The position numbers and the translations under genes are program-made. A stretch of 62,640 nt of DNA from Gracilariopsis chorda (lineage: Eukaryota > Rhodophyta > Florideophyceae > Gracilariales > Gracilariaceae). Shown here in pieces: positions 12,265-24,225 of the stretch. Location of the stretch: the NCBI GenBank assembly GCA_003194525.1, contig NBIV01000326.1, positions 1 through 62,640 on the forward strand, written 5' to 3'. Within the stretch, counting starts at the first letter, position 1, and each line of letters opens with the position of its first letter. A model generated the notes under the pieces. That model searched no databases, had not been told where the DNA came from, and saw only the letters and a program-made list of their open reading frames with translations.

Positions 12265-13413
12265 TTACCCAACTTGGGCATTAACCAGCGTGGCTGGGGC
12301 TGCAGTTCCCGTTTGACGGTGGTATCGCAGGACCTGTGACCGTGGGAGGTGTTCAATTGGCTCCCACGTATCCCCACTGGGGTCATACCCGTACCAGCGG
12401 ACGCGGTATTGTAGAATACCATCCTGGTCCCAGGTGTGTCCGACAAGTCGGTCTACTACGAACTCTCGTTCGTAGACCTGCCGGCCGTGCCGGGTGGTGG
12501 TTGTACTTCCTTGCGGGGGCTGCCCGCTGTGCGGTATAATGTCCCTTAGCAGGGTGTTCGGCGATAACTCCGACGTTGCCGTGCGCTGTCCTAGTGGCCG
12601 CTGCTCATGCGGGAAAATATCCCTCAAGAGGGTGTGTGGTGTCACGGTTTTCACCGGCAAGTCATTCCCCATTGAGGCAGGTTCATTTCCGCTTTCGCGG
12701 TATTGCGGGCGAACCGCCAGTCGGCGGGGGACTTGGGTTCGACCTTCGCGGTTGTGCTCACGAACCGCGAGTTTGCGGGAAGATGACCGCTCCTGCGGGA
12801 TCGGCATTTCCACAATCCCTTTGGGGGTCCCGTGCGACACGGTGATTGGGTGGCGAACCGCCTCCCTGCCAGGCGCACGAGCGCTCCGCACCATACGTTC
12901 CGGTGATGCCGTGGTGTCCCCGGCTACTGACGGGTTGCCTGGGGCTAACTCCGGTACACCGGTATTTTGGTCAAAATTCCCCTTTGGGGGGTGCCAGGCA
13001 GGTGCCGATGATCCCCTTTTCAGAGGAATTGCCGCTAAGCGCGGTGCACCATCTCCATGAGGAGGAGCAGCGTCCGGTACGACCGGTTTCGAGCGTGCGA
13101 TGGCGCGCGTTATTCCCGAGTTCCTCGGTTCTTCGCCGCAGCGTTGCGGGGGTTGGCGCAAATTATTCCCCGTAGCGGGGGCTTCGATTCCGTCAACGAT
13201 GGGAGGCGTTTCCGGTGCTTGCGAGCCAGGGCTTAAAGCTTCGACTGCGGCTTGGCTGCTTTTTTCCCCAGGTTCGGTGTGGGGATTTCCCAGCGGCGCT
13301 GGTGTATCTGGGCGCCTCTTCTCCGCAGGGCGCGGGTCTGATCGACCTGATTGAACCGCTTCCGCGGGGACTTCCGCCAACGGCGGCTTCGAGGCATCGC
13401 CCTGCTCAGGGGA
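12265..13413 (-). pseudogene. Gypsy-1 pol C-terminus: proline-rich tail and chromodomain
   Basis: About 370 codons in the same frame as the integrase piece, separated from it only by TAA at 13414-13416. The first 280 residues are Pro/Ser/Arg-rich and of low complexity. They end in a chromodomain with FVVDRLVGH, YRVRWYGYDPSGDTWEP and LPRSQVLRYH (about residues 310-360 of this piece). Chromodomains of chromoviruses steer integration to modified histones. The tail is much longer than usual between integrase and chromodomain, and the DNA encoding it is dense in mini-hairpins. Confidence 0.85.
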
Positions 13414-15588
13414 TTAGGGGCAATCGTCACCATACTCCCTTATCGGGGATCCTCCCCTGACAGGGGTGTGCGGTAGTTGCGCTTCAACTTCCCGTGTAGC
13501 ACGGTATATTTCCCGCGTTTGTGGCGATGTTTCCGGGGATGGATCGGGCGATTGCCTTTCCGCTGCTGCGGTATTGGAGTGAGGCTTCTCGTTTTCCCGT
13601 GACAAACGGTTTATTTGCCGCTTTTGCGCGGCCTGCGCGTCTGGTTCCTGTTGCACAGCACTGCCCGGGAACGGGGGATTAGTGTCGCGTGACATACTCC
13701 GTGCTCCACGGTCAGTGTTCCGTATGTTACGGTGTGTTTCCCGTTGCGACGGCGATATCGTTCCTCGAAAACGAGTGTTCTCCTCCCCCTCCTTAGACGG
13801 AGCGGCGGGATAAGTGATAACATTCCCCGCCTGGCGGGTATAGATGCGCGCCAGTGGGGCAGACGTGGTAGGGGCGGGCGCTGAGGCGCCCGAATTACCC
13901 GGCTGAGCCGGTGAGTCCGACAGAGTCGGTAGGTCTGAGAGTCCCCGGCTGGGGTGTGGTAGTACCGTAGGTCTAGTACTCCCGGATGGTTCCGGTGTTG
14001 CAGAGTCCGTAGAAACGGGGTTGCCTGGATCCAGGGCAACCTCTGACGAGGAAGGAGGGGCAAGGACAACACGATCACGGGAAATCCGTTCGTGCGTGTC
14101 GCCCCTCTCTACCACGACAGTGTCGGTGTTAACAGAGATGACCTTGAAGGGTCCATCCGCCACAGGCGAGAGTTGGTGACGCTTCTCCCGTTCCGGGTTG
14201 TAGTACTCCTTCCTGATGAAGACGTAGTTATTTGCCCGAATCGGGGGGGTCTTTCCTCGCAAGCGAGCGTCAAAATCCCGCTTGTAAGCGGCTTGAGCCC
14301 GTGCCATAGACTTCCGCGCAGCGGGGAACAGCTTGGAAAGCCATTGCTTCCATTGCTGCTGGTAGATACCCACAGATGGGAAATTGTCCAAGGTAGCTTG
14401 GGGTTCCAGCGCCACAGGCGGGGGTGTTCTAGATAGAACCAACTCGAATGGCGAAACTCCGGTAGTCCGGTGTACCTGCGTATTGTACGCGTAGGTTACC
14501 GCATCAGCGTAGAGATCCCAATTAGTTGGGTGGTCAGCGACGTAGGAACGTAACGCCGCGAGTAACGTCCGGTTAAACCGTTCAACTTGCCCATTACACT
14601 GGGGGTGGTAGGTAGTCGTGAACAAGTTCTTGACATCCAGGATGCGACAAACATCCTGGAAGAACTTGCTCACGAACTGCTTCCCGTTGTCGGAGAGCAC
14701 CTCCACAGGGGGACCGTAGACAAAAATCCAGTGCGTCACCAGAGCCTGGGCGACCGTGAGAGCGGTTATCCTCCGAAGAGGGACAGTCTGTACCAGCTTA
14801 GAAAAGCGGTCAGTGATGACAAGTAGAAACTTTTTTCCACGTTTTGTGGTGAGTAGTGGTCCGAGAATATCAATTGCGATAAACTCGAGTGGCGCCCTTG
14901 CGGGGAATAGTTTCATCTTCTTCGCATTTTTGCGGAGTTTGACGCGATTCTTCGCGCATTCGCTACAAAACCGCACAGTTGCGTAGCAATCCACCGCCAT
15001 TGCGGGCCAGTAGAAATCCCTTCGCAGGGTTAGGTAGAGTTTCCTCCCACCTGGGTGACCTCCGATGGGGGCGTAATGTGATAGATGTAACACCCGCGAA
15101 TGCAGGGAATGAGGTACCACAATCTGTGGGCGGGCTTCGACCTTTCTTACGAGGTAGCCTTTGTCGTTTACCCCGAAAGGGAGATCTTCAACACCGTTGA
15201 TACGGGCACGAATTCTCGTACAGAATGGGTCGCCGAATTGTTCTCGGATCATTTCTTCCGGTGATACCGGTACAAAGTTTCCCGGTAACGGGTTCTCAGA
15301 TTTATCTCGCGATGCGAGTAGTTCGTCAAAATCAGCATCCTCGTCCCAGGTTTCTGGCCTAGCCTCGACGGCATATTCCGGATCATCCGGGTTTATAGCC
15401 ATGTAACATGGGACTTCATCATCCTCCGTTGGGAGTGCTTCCCCACTTGTGGGTAACCGCGATAAAGCGTCGGCCTGGGTGTTCTGCGCACCCTTTTTAT
15501 AAATGACTTGAAAGTCATATTTCGCGAGGCGGAGTCTCCAGCGCATGAGGCGTCCCGACGGGTCGGAGATATTCATCAACCACCTCAA
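13414..15588 (-). pseudogene. Gypsy-1 pol: end of RNase H and integrase
   Basis: 724 codons in frame with the neighbouring pieces. It begins at LRWLMN directly after TAA at 15589-15591, which interrupts the RNase H sequence YTDHS/LRWL. The integrase zinc-binding motif (HLSHYAPIGGHPGG, then CSECAKNR) is followed by a DDE core with IAIDILGPL, VLSDNGKQFVS and the E of GQVERFNRTL. Integrase would insert the cDNA into chromatin. The catalytic residues are present, so only upstream and downstream stops kill this part. Confidence 0.9.
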
Positions 15589-15869
15589 TTAGGAATGATC
15601 CGTGTACACGGTGAAGTGAATTCCCATAAGGTAGGGGCGCATAGTGGTCATCGCCCATACGACGGCGAGGCACTCTTTCTCCGATACGGAGTAGTGCCGC
15701 TCATGAACATTGAGCGAACGTGACCAATAACCAATTGGATTTCGTTCCCCCTCGGGGGTGGTTTGAAAAAGAGCACACCCGACTTGGTAGTCGCTCGAGT
15801 CCGTATCTACGGAGTATGGCAACCCAAGTTTTGGGAGATGTAGGATTGGTGCTGATGTGACAGCCTCCT
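15589..15869 (-). pseudogene. Gypsy-1 pol: RNase H segment
   Basis: It starts in the -1 phase relative to the reverse transcriptase piece. The frames switch near 15930, at AAAGGGGAACCCCC, after FLRKG. The segment reads PYSVDTDSSDYQVGCALFQ and SEKECLAVVWAM, typical of Ty3/gypsy RNase H, and ends at the premature TAA 15589-15591. A single lost or gained G would explain the shift. It sits on a homopolymer, so a sequencing error cannot be excluded. Confidence 0.85.
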
Positions 15870-17981
15870 TTAAGGAGTTAAAAGCTTCCGATTGCTCGGG
15901 CGTAAATGTTCCCAGTTTTGGGGGTTCCCCTTTCGCAAGAACGCGTTCAGGGGCGCTGCAGTATCCGAAAAGTTCGGGATAAACCGTCGATAGACGTTGA
16001 ACAGCCCCAGAAAGGAGCGCAGTTCCGTTTGAGTACGGGGTTCTTTCGCCTCAACGAGGGATTTGACTCGAGCTTTCTCGATCGCTAACCGTCCAGGACG
16101 GATAATGTGACCCAGATACTTCACAGTATCTGTGAAAAACTCGCATTTCCTCAACTTGAGGGTAATTCCCGCATCGCGGAGTACGGTCAGCACGTCTCGG
16201 ACGTGAGTGAGATGGTCGTCCAACGAGTTGGAGAAGATGATAATATCATCAAGGTAGACCAGACAACTCCGCCACTTAAAGCGGTTGAGTAGAATATCTA
16301 CTGCACGCTGAAAGGTGGCGGGGGCGTTGGTTAACCCAAATGTCATGCGCTTGAAGCGGTACGTTCCTGCATGGCAGGTGAATGCAGTTTTGTCGCGATC
16401 CTCCTGTCTGACAGGTACTTGCCAATATCCCCAATTGGCATCAAGGGCCGTGAACACGGTGGCGTCTCCAAGGGAGTCAATGCACTCGTCCATACGAGGG
16501 ATGGGGTACGTGTCCCTAACAGTCACGGCATTGAGCCGGCGGTAGTCGACACAGAACCTCCAGGTTCCGTCGGCCTTTAAAGCCAGTACAACTGGGGATG
16601 CCCAGGGTGATTGAGCGGGCTCAATCACACCTGCGCGGAGCATCTTGTCCACCTGGGACTGCTCCTCTTCCCGAGCTTTCGGACCTGCCCTGTAAGGGGG
16701 TTGTGCAACCGGTCGCGCACCGGGGATTAAATCGATCCGGTGTTCCGTTGCATTAATCTCGCCAAGCGAGCCATCCCACATTGTGGTGAATTCCCGTAAC
16801 ATAGTACGGAGTTTGTCGCGGTGCGACTCTGGCACGTGGCTGAAGTCCAGCGCTTCAAGTGCTTTTTCCGGATCAATCGGGTCGTTGCTCGATAGAGCAT
16901 TGTCCTGTGGAACAGGTGTGGTTCGCAATTCCGAGTTACTCGGTATGTTCGACGCTGAAGTAGCGGTTTCCTCCCCCTCCTTAGACTTGACGTCTTCGGA
17001 CGGCGGGGCGAACTCCTCAGAAGAGGTGGTAACTCCGAGTTCATCGGCGGTTGTCATCTTTGTTGGCAGCATTCCCATAGGATGGGGAGTTACACTCCCA
17101 ATTACTTGGTGTTTGACCAGATACTGGGGGTGTTTGCCAAGGTTGGCAACCAATATCCGGAAAGAAACATCCGGGGAAATGGAGACAATTCCATTAGCCA
17201 GCGCCAGCTGGGATTTCTCGTACAACGAGGCGAAGGGTTGTATAACCCGAAGACCGTGTTGACGGGAATTTACCTGCACCCAGACTTGGGACTCAGCTGG
17301 TATAGAAACCGAGACAGCGACGCGGAGCTTGGTGGACACGCGGGACGCGGGCGGTGGTTCCTGCGCAGCAGGGAGCGGAACTTGTTTCCGAGAGGACCGC
17401 TTTAGCGGGCGGCGAACAATCGGAACCGACGATCCGTGGTCAAGTTCTACACCACTGAGGCGGGGCCTGATTGCGTCGACAAATCTGTCGCAGTAATCAC
17501 ATCCTAGTATGACTGGTGCTGCCAATGAACGGCAAACGATGAAGTCCAACTTCACCACAGAGGTACCAAGTCTCACGACGAGGTCCACTGTGCCCACCGT
17601 TTGTAACGGATTGTTGTTCGCATCCGAAATGTCGGGGACCGCGTCAGAGCGGATACGCGACCGCACAAGCGGGGGTAACAATGATTCCACAACAAAGTTG
17701 GGTCCTGCACCTGTATCCAGGACGGTGAGAAACCTCACCATAAACTGGTGATCAAGGCCAAGGTCGGCATAGACCTTATAATTGCGTTTGGCCAAGACCA
17801 AGACTCTACCAATCCGGGGATTTTTACTCCGTATCCACGGGCGACGCAACACACCGAGGTGCGCAGAGTCCGCGTCAGCGGTGTCTTTCCTCGAGAGGAC
17901 TTTCACCGGGAGCGAGGCGAGGACGCCTCGGGCGCCAACAGCCTCGTTCTTGAGGACGCCTCTCCCAAAGGGGAGACTCCC
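15870..17981 (-). pseudogene. Gypsy-1 pol: protease and reverse transcriptase
   Basis: Open from 17981, just after tandem stops (gag TAA 17986-17988 and a TGA in the pol frame 17982-17984). The protease has DTGAGPN. The reverse transcriptase shows FCVDYRRLNAVT, LDANWGYWQVP, RMTFGLTNAPATFQR and the active site YLDDIIIF, then the thumb LGLFNVYRRFIPNFS. Gag and pol lie in different frames with no overlap, so pol needed a recoding event or reinitiation. No ATG is obvious at the start. The catalytic motifs are intact; the piece ends by frameshift near 15930. Confidence 0.9.
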
Positions 17982-17985
17982 TCAG

Positions 17986-20160
17986 TTAGTTTTCTGCCTT
18001 CGGCTGTGGGTTGGTTTCCTCGACAACGAGTGCTTCATCCCGTTGATGGGGGTTTCTATTCGCATAAGCGGGGGTTGCAACGGATGGTTGCGTGATCTCC
18101 CGAATCGGGGTGTATGAAGCTTGCCGCGCACGCGGGGCCTGTGGCAGGGCGTGTGAAAAGTCCGTTTTAGCACGGAGGTAGGAAGCCGTCGGGACGGAAC
18201 GTTTCTCCTCTGGAGTGAGGGCCTCATAATTTGCCACTACCTTGGCCATATCCTTCAGTGAACAAATACATTGAGGTGAGGTATGGCCATGGGTATAGCA
18301 CAGGTGGCATATGAGAGCCAACACCGCGACACGCGGGTTATTATTCCGAGTATCGGAGAAGCGAACCGCAGGGCGGGTGTCAGGCCATCCAGGCCGTTGA
18401 TAACGGGATTGACCGTTTGAAAATGGGAGTCGTTGGGGTTGAACCCGACTGTTACCACTGTACAAAAAGGGGTCTTCCGTTCCCGTATCACGGGTCATCT
18501 CCGTCGTTGACGGCAAATCACTGGTGGGTATCGACACACCATCCCCCTGCACTAAATGCACGGTATCAAATCCCCGTCCAGGGTTCCCATCCGCGGTGAG
18601 TGGGAGAGAGGAAGCTTCGCTTTCCAGCAACAACGCCTTGGCGGATTTAGACCGATTGTTCGGAGTTCTTGCACGAAGTGCATCCCCTTCCGCTCGAGCG
18701 TGTTGGACCAGCTCGAGGTAGGTGATCCTCCGCTTGTCCTCCCGATAACGGGTAACTAAACTCCGGATTGCCGGGTCAAGACCATCGATGAACATGGTAC
18801 TGCGCTCCCTAGCGGGGTATACGTTACCACATCTGTGGAAAGCCTTGTTCAGGCGCACCAAGTAATCGGTCTCGGTCTCTCCAGCACGCTGGCGTGTATC
18901 TCGCAAAGCGAGGATAGCCTGCTGAATAGCGGTGTTGGTGGCGTAGGAGCGCAGAAGATACTGCACAGCCTCCGGCCAGCAAGTAACTCCTCCCTCGGAG
19001 GCGCGAGAAGATCCTCTGACAGAGGTGTACTGGTCCTCCGCCACTCCCCGTAAGAAATACGGTAAAGCCAAATAGGCTTGTCCCTCATTCATACCGAGGA
19101 TATCGGCCTCCGCTACAAAGCGGGATAGGAAATCCAGTACTAGGACTGGGTCCTCTCCAGTAAAATACTGGTTGCGGAGCGAGAGCTGCATTCGCTTAAT
19201 GCATTCTCGCACCTTTCCCGTACCACGGGGCGTACGTCCAAGTGACGAATCTTCGAGCCGGTAGTACCGGTATGATAAAAGCTTCCGGTAATCCGGGTTT
19301 GTCGGTTTCAATTCCCGGAGACCAGGGTGTCTTCTCCCCCTCTGGCGGGTTCGGACCACACCTTCAGTCGCCGATGACCGCTTCGAGCGGGAGGAGTAGC
19401 CTCGCTTCTCGTCCTCCGAGTCGGAGTCCGAGGAGCTCTAGCTAACCGAATGGTTTCGGGATGAGTCCGACGATGTCGAAGAATCGGAGTCCGAATATTT
19501 TCGGTGGTGTTTCCGTCGATGACGGCGTTTCTTCTTCCCAGCAAGCTGGTCGTTGTGCGATGCCTCGTTTACCGGATCACCCGGGGATGGTTTGTCCATG
19601 AGGACGAACTGCTCCAGCGTCTCCAGGCGGGCACCAATCCGATCAGATTGGGCTTCAACTCCTTCGATGAAGGTGGCGGGTTGTCCCAAACTCTCCAACA
19701 CGGAGTTGACGTCAGACCGTAAAATACGGAGTACCTCGGCGACCTCCTTTACGGGGGTTGCCGAGACCACCTCTTGGAGGGATTTTAGTTCCCCTACAAG
19801 GGTGTCATGGGCGGTCCACAGAGCGCGGACCTGGGATTCCAGGGAAGTCCCCTGGGGGGTGTTATCGCCCGTTCCACGGGGGCTTGAAGCCGCGACAGCG
19901 GGAGCAGGCCGGGGTGCCTGGGGCACTGCGGCAACAGCCGGAGTCGATGCTGCATTCCCCTGCGGGGGTGATAACGAGGGCAAAAGGAGGTTCCGGGGTT
20001 CCCGGTCGGGGGTATCATTCCGCGATGAAGCGGCGCCAGCACGGCTGGAACTTGTCCGTATGGGTATACGGGGTACGAACCGAACTTCGGAAGTGTCCGC
20101 GTTGTCGCGGGAGCGACTACGCGTAACCACTGGCTCCGCGTCGGAGGGATTTCTCGACAT
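17986..20160 (-). pseudogene. Gypsy-1 gag (one internal TAG)
   Basis: It starts at ATG 20158-20160 (MSRNPSDAEPVV) and stays in one frame to TAA 17986-17988, except for TAG at 19438-19440 in a Ser/Asp-rich linker. The total is about 723 codons. The N-terminal part is a low-complexity arm with a helical segment. The central part carries the capsid-like sequence (FTGEDPVLVLDFLSRFVAEA), and near the end lies a CCHC knuckle (CHLCYTHGHTSPQC) for RNA binding. The Gypsy-2 gag has no stop at the matching Ser/Asp linker, so the TAG is probably a recent nonsense change. Confidence 0.88.
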
Positions 20161-20240
20161 GAGAAAATAGCGTTACGACGGGAAACGATCACGGACCTTC
20201 CGGTAAATAAAAACAAACCTCGTAAGAGGGATAACAAAAA

Positions 20241-20262
20241 CCGATTCTAGGTCGGGAGACCA
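20241..20262 (-). other. Gypsy-1 primer binding site
   Basis: It lies three bases inside the 5' LTR. On the minus strand it begins TGGTCTCCCGACC, as expected for pairing with a tRNA 3' end in CCA. Gypsy-2 has a close match (TGGTCTCCTGATC) at 34422-34442. I cannot name the tRNA. Confidence 0.7.
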
Positions 20263-20265
20263 CTT

Positions 20266-21066
20266 TGTGGTGCAATGCCCCAAAGAGGAAAAACACCGAA
20301 AGACGTTCGGGATCTTCCTCTCACGAGGTGAACCCAGTTGGGTGGAGCCCTCCCAGAGGTGTCACGGCGAAGCCGGTTTGTAAGACCAGGGACACCTGTC
20401 GCGACTCGCGCAGGGAGGTGAAGGCGAAGAATCGGTATCCGCGTGAGCGGGGTGTGATCCTCAGTAGAGGTATGTTTCCACGTAAGTGGGGGTGTGTGAG
20501 CGGATGCGCACACGAGGGCCGCGGAGAGCGGGAGGTGCTACCCTAAAAAGGAGAAAAAGAGGGGCGAAGTGAGTCGCGAGAGCGACGGGGACGAACGGCG
20601 ATGCCGGTAACAATATCCCTATACAGGGCGAAACACCAATGCAATTGGAACAATTATACTCCCAGTGATGGGTCCCTTTAGATGTGCAAGGGGGTTAGAT
20701 GTCCCGTGGTTTACGGCGTTTCCCTCCAAGGAGGAGTAGAGTACGCGCGCAAGCGGCAACAACTAGAGCCGCCCCAGGTTGGGGTCCCTTGTTGGGGAAC
20801 CTTTACTGGTGCGACAGCAGTGCGCCGTCGCACTAAGTACTAGCTTCCCAGATATGGGTGTGAAAATAATAAATATTATTAACTAAAATACTCCACATTT
20901 CGTGGCAACATCCACTACTGTGGCCAACCGCCAATTGACCCAAAACGGTGTCCCACGTGTCCATATCCACCATAGTGGGGCGTAGTTCATATACACACTA
21001 CACAACCGATAATATCGGGAAAGCGTTCAAGTACCAAGAATGCCTCCCTGAGGGCGTTGCACTACA
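20266..21066 (-). repeat. Gypsy-1 5' LTR (right copy)
   Basis: 801 bp, the same ends and the same mini-hairpins as the left LTR. It is followed by the target duplication TTTCC at 21067-21071. Confidence 0.95.
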
Positions 21067-21135
21067 TTTCCCTGTTCCAAGTCCTTTTCTCTCGTCGCAA
21101 ACACAGCACTACTCGTTAATAGGGTGGTGCGGGTG

Positions 21136-21518
21136 TGAGGATAAATCTTCTCTCACCGTCCTTGTCAGACGGTGAGGAAAAGGGTGATGTAGTGGACAGT
21201 CTCACCATCTTTGGGGACGGTTAGAAAGCTTCCTGCCTTCTCACCATCCCCGAAGATGGTGCAATGGCTGCTTACAATGCCACGTTTTGTGTACGAGCAT
21301 GTTTGCACTCTAATTACTAAGAAAAACGACTACCATCTTTCTCTCTGAGTATAAAAGGAGGGCACAGAGCTCTGCATTTGCCTCTCGTCTGTTCCCCAAC
21401 CGGTTTTCCATCATCAACTATACTTCTCTAAGCAAAGAAAACTTCCTTTTTGGGCCTTCTCTAGCTACCACTACAGGTCGCCCCTTTTTCCCTTTTTTTA
21501 ACGTATAACTTCACAACA
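21136..21518 (+). repeat. Copia-1 5' LTR
   Basis: Starts TGAGGATAAA and ends TTCACAACA. It contains the promoter TATAAAA at 21350-21356 and inverted repeats such as ACCGT/ACGGT near 21156-21174 and ACCATC/GATGGT near 21243-21260. Similarity to the right LTR stops at the CA end. Confidence 0.85.
21350..21356 (+). promoter_or_regulatory. TATA box in Copia-1 5' LTR
   Basis: TATAAAA in GAGTATAAAAGGAG, conserved in the right LTR at 37972-37978. It would set the start of the genomic RNA. Confidence 0.75.
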
Positions 21519-22643
21519 TTCCGGAATTATCCGTGAATAATCGTAAATATTTACCGTTTTCAAGGAAGTCATTCCACATCTAAAGAATTGAAAAATTCTT
21601 TTCGTACTAATTACGCGTTGTTAACTAACACGTATAAGATGTAATTACTAACCACAAATTTTTTCTAATCTATATTCTTTTTGTTTCTAATCAGCATATG
21701 AAAACAGTGGCTCGTAGAAAGCCAGGCACTGTTTTTATTAATAGTTCAACCTATTCTATGGTACCCGTAGAGCACCCACCCTCCCCGCATCGTCAGCACA
21801 TTGCTGTACTCCCAGCGACGCAAACACTCAACTGGAATCGTGCATGTTGGAACTTTTAACCACTTTAGAGGTAGACAGGGAATCAGAAACGGTCTACGAC
21901 TCAACTGTATCCAGCCGTAACGTGTACAGTGTCATTGAACTTGAAGCCGAAGAAGTACCAGTTCCCGGTCGCCGCTGACACGCACAAGTGCCAGTGCAGC
22001 CGAGCCCCAGTGGCATACAGAAGCTCCACAGGAAAGAAGCCAAGTGTTTGGCTCACCAATTACAACCAAAGAAGAAGACCACGCGTGTGGCACGTGCCAA
22101 ACGCTTCTGCACGTTTTGCAAAATTCAATGCAACAGTCCAAAAAGCTTTTTTGACCACAGTCAGTCTAAAACACACCGCAACCGCGTGTAGTGCAAACGT
22201 ACTCCGCCTTACTGCGCACTCTGTAAACGCTCATTTGAGGGGAATCATCATTTGAACCGTCACAAAAACGGCAAAGCACACCACAAAGTGCTTTACAATC
22301 AAAACGTAAATGAATAAATACTTTTATTTTTATGTATTACCGTACGATTCCTTACCAACATTAATAGGCTAATTGTGTACGAGTAACACTTAGTTAGACA
22401 AATTACTCTATTTCATTAGCGTACAAATCACTGTAGTATTTGGTATAGTTCCTCGTGCCACCACTTAACGGACAGTTTAGTAGGAATGTTAGGTATGCAA
22501 ATCAACAACAACGACAATTTATCGAATTTATTGAGAATATTCATGAAAACCATACCCAAACCGAGCCTGCTCAAATAATGGAACTTCTGAGAACTAAATA
22601 ATCTCCAGATAAGCTACTTACTTTTACCATTTTAAGAAATGGG
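21519..22643 (+). other. Copia-1 leader and degraded 5' gag region
   Basis: No intact gene. A 54-codon ATG frame begins at 21697 (MKTVARRKPGTVF) and another fragment at 21929-22255 is Cys/His-containing (FCTFCKIQCNSPKSFFDHS near 22110-22160). The latter resembles a degenerate C2H2-like finger, but both are too broken to call. Confidence 0.45.
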
Positions 22644-24059
22644 TTGCTGATGCGTAAGTGTGCAAAGTTCTTAGAAGATCGTGGAATTAATCTCGCAGAA
22701 CATGAAAGTGGTCACCTCTTAAAAAGTATTGCCAAACCTATTTTCGAGGAGTCTCATTTAAAGGATGCTTTCACTGCTATAGACTTATTACAGCAAACGC
22801 TGGCACCTGCTCCGCCCACTCGACAGCAACCACGAAGATATGTACACGAAGAAGAAGACAATGAGGTTGAGCAACAACGTGAGCTCTCACCTCCGAAACG
22901 CCTGAATGAGCAAAATTGTCAACGTCAGCCATGGCGTCCTCAAAACGTTAACAATGAGACACAAACGAACTATTAAGACAATCGAGACAAGACTACTCAT
23001 TATATCCCGTCTCGTTTCAAATATTAGTCTTCTAAATTCTCAAGAGCCCTTGGTGAATGTGGGGGGGAACTTCTGAGCGAATATAAGTGTGCCGCTCTAG
23101 ATTACAATCTAGCCAACCATCAACCACTCCAATACTTACACCACCTTTTGCGTTGAAACGCGAAACGTTTTTACGTACAAAACGTTGATGGCAGAGTGCG
23201 AAGTTTCAGGGAAGCTTCAGTAGTAATGGGAAAGGAGTATAATTCTCTTTCCCGTCAGAACCGCATTGCTGCCTACTTACATAACTTACGAATCCAAAAT
23301 TTTGGTTCAAAGAGCTCTTCATTAAGCGACGCTTTGGAGAAACCCCACGAAAAAATTTGGATGTTGTCCCCACAAGGCCATATGCACTGGCGATCCGAGC
23401 GCAACAGAATCCAATATTTACAGAATGCTGTAATTGGTAATTCCTGGGAGCGAGATGCCTGCAGCAGAGCCAATGCGGGACTGATTAGTTATCATGAACT
23501 TTACGGTCAATTGGAAGCTGCAATTCAACTTGATCAAGAAGAGAAAATCGGTGGCATACGAGATCAAACGAGCCTTCAGATGGATTCAATTTCCACCGAC
23601 TATTTTCAGAACTCTGACACGAGTGAAGCGTTCTCTGCTGGCCAATCCCGATACGTACGTAACTCACATTTCACAAACAGGGCAAACTTTCATCAATCCA
23701 GGAACAAACGGAACGTTCAATGTTGGAATTGTGAAAAACCCGGACACGTAATTGCCATTTGCAGGCAACGCAAGGAACTCACCAATAATGCTGCCAGCCG
23801 TGTGCAATACTTGCAACTAAATGGTTATAACGACCAGAACAATGCTTTGAAACGCGTCCTGTACGAAATCTGCCAACAACTCGAGGATTCCAGTGATGCC
23901 GATGAATTTGAAAGCACGGGAACATTCTTTGCTTGCAATGAAATGGCAGACAATAGTGCAAATGACGAAAAGTCTCATCCTTCCGAACAATTCTTTGCAT
24001 CTAAGCTTGGAACGCAGAGTAGCGAACCTTCCCTCTCGAATTGCCTTGAGGATTTTTAA
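22644..24059 (+). pseudogene. Copia-1 gag (broken)
   Basis: Two pieces in the same frame (22644-22976 and 23196-24059) separated by several stops. The second ends in a basic segment with the CCHC knuckle CWNCEKPGHVIAIC near 23722-23763, followed by an acidic tail. The protein would coat the RNA and form the particle. Neither piece begins at a convincing ATG. Confidence 0.75.
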
Positions 24060-24225
24060 CTGGGGGTACTAACGATTTTGCCGTAGTCCTCCTCCCACGC
24101 AGCAGAACAAGAAAGGACCAGACAAGTCCTCCAATGGCTCACTTCGAATCATTCGTTTTTGTACACGAAAGCAAGCACGATACAGTTCACGAACACCTCG
24201 TTGGAACCTTGTTGATATTCACAAC

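Larger units (their letters stand above)
11205..21066 (-). mobile_element. Gypsy-1, full-length Ty3/gypsy chromovirus
   Basis: A 9.86-kb LTR retrotransposon on the minus strand. Two LTRs of about 800 bp, differing at roughly 20 sites by eye, start TGTGGTGC and end GCACTACA. They are flanked by the identical 5-bp duplication TTTCC (11200-11204 and 21067-21071). The order on the minus strand is LTR, PBS, gag with a CCHC knuckle, protease, reverse transcriptase, RNase H, integrase, a long proline-rich spacer, a chromodomain, a polypurine tract and LTR. Three in-frame stops and one frameshift break gag and pol. Small inverted repeats run through the whole element. Confidence 0.95.

Noticed and set aside
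12494..13354. Plus-strand open frames inside Gypsy-1
   Set aside because: Mirror frames of the low-complexity pol tail, caused by GC-rich inverted repeats.
19438..19440. TAG in Gypsy-1 gag as programmed readthrough
   Set aside because: The Gypsy-2 gag has no stop at the matching linker, and no readthrough context is evident; a nonsense mutation is simpler.
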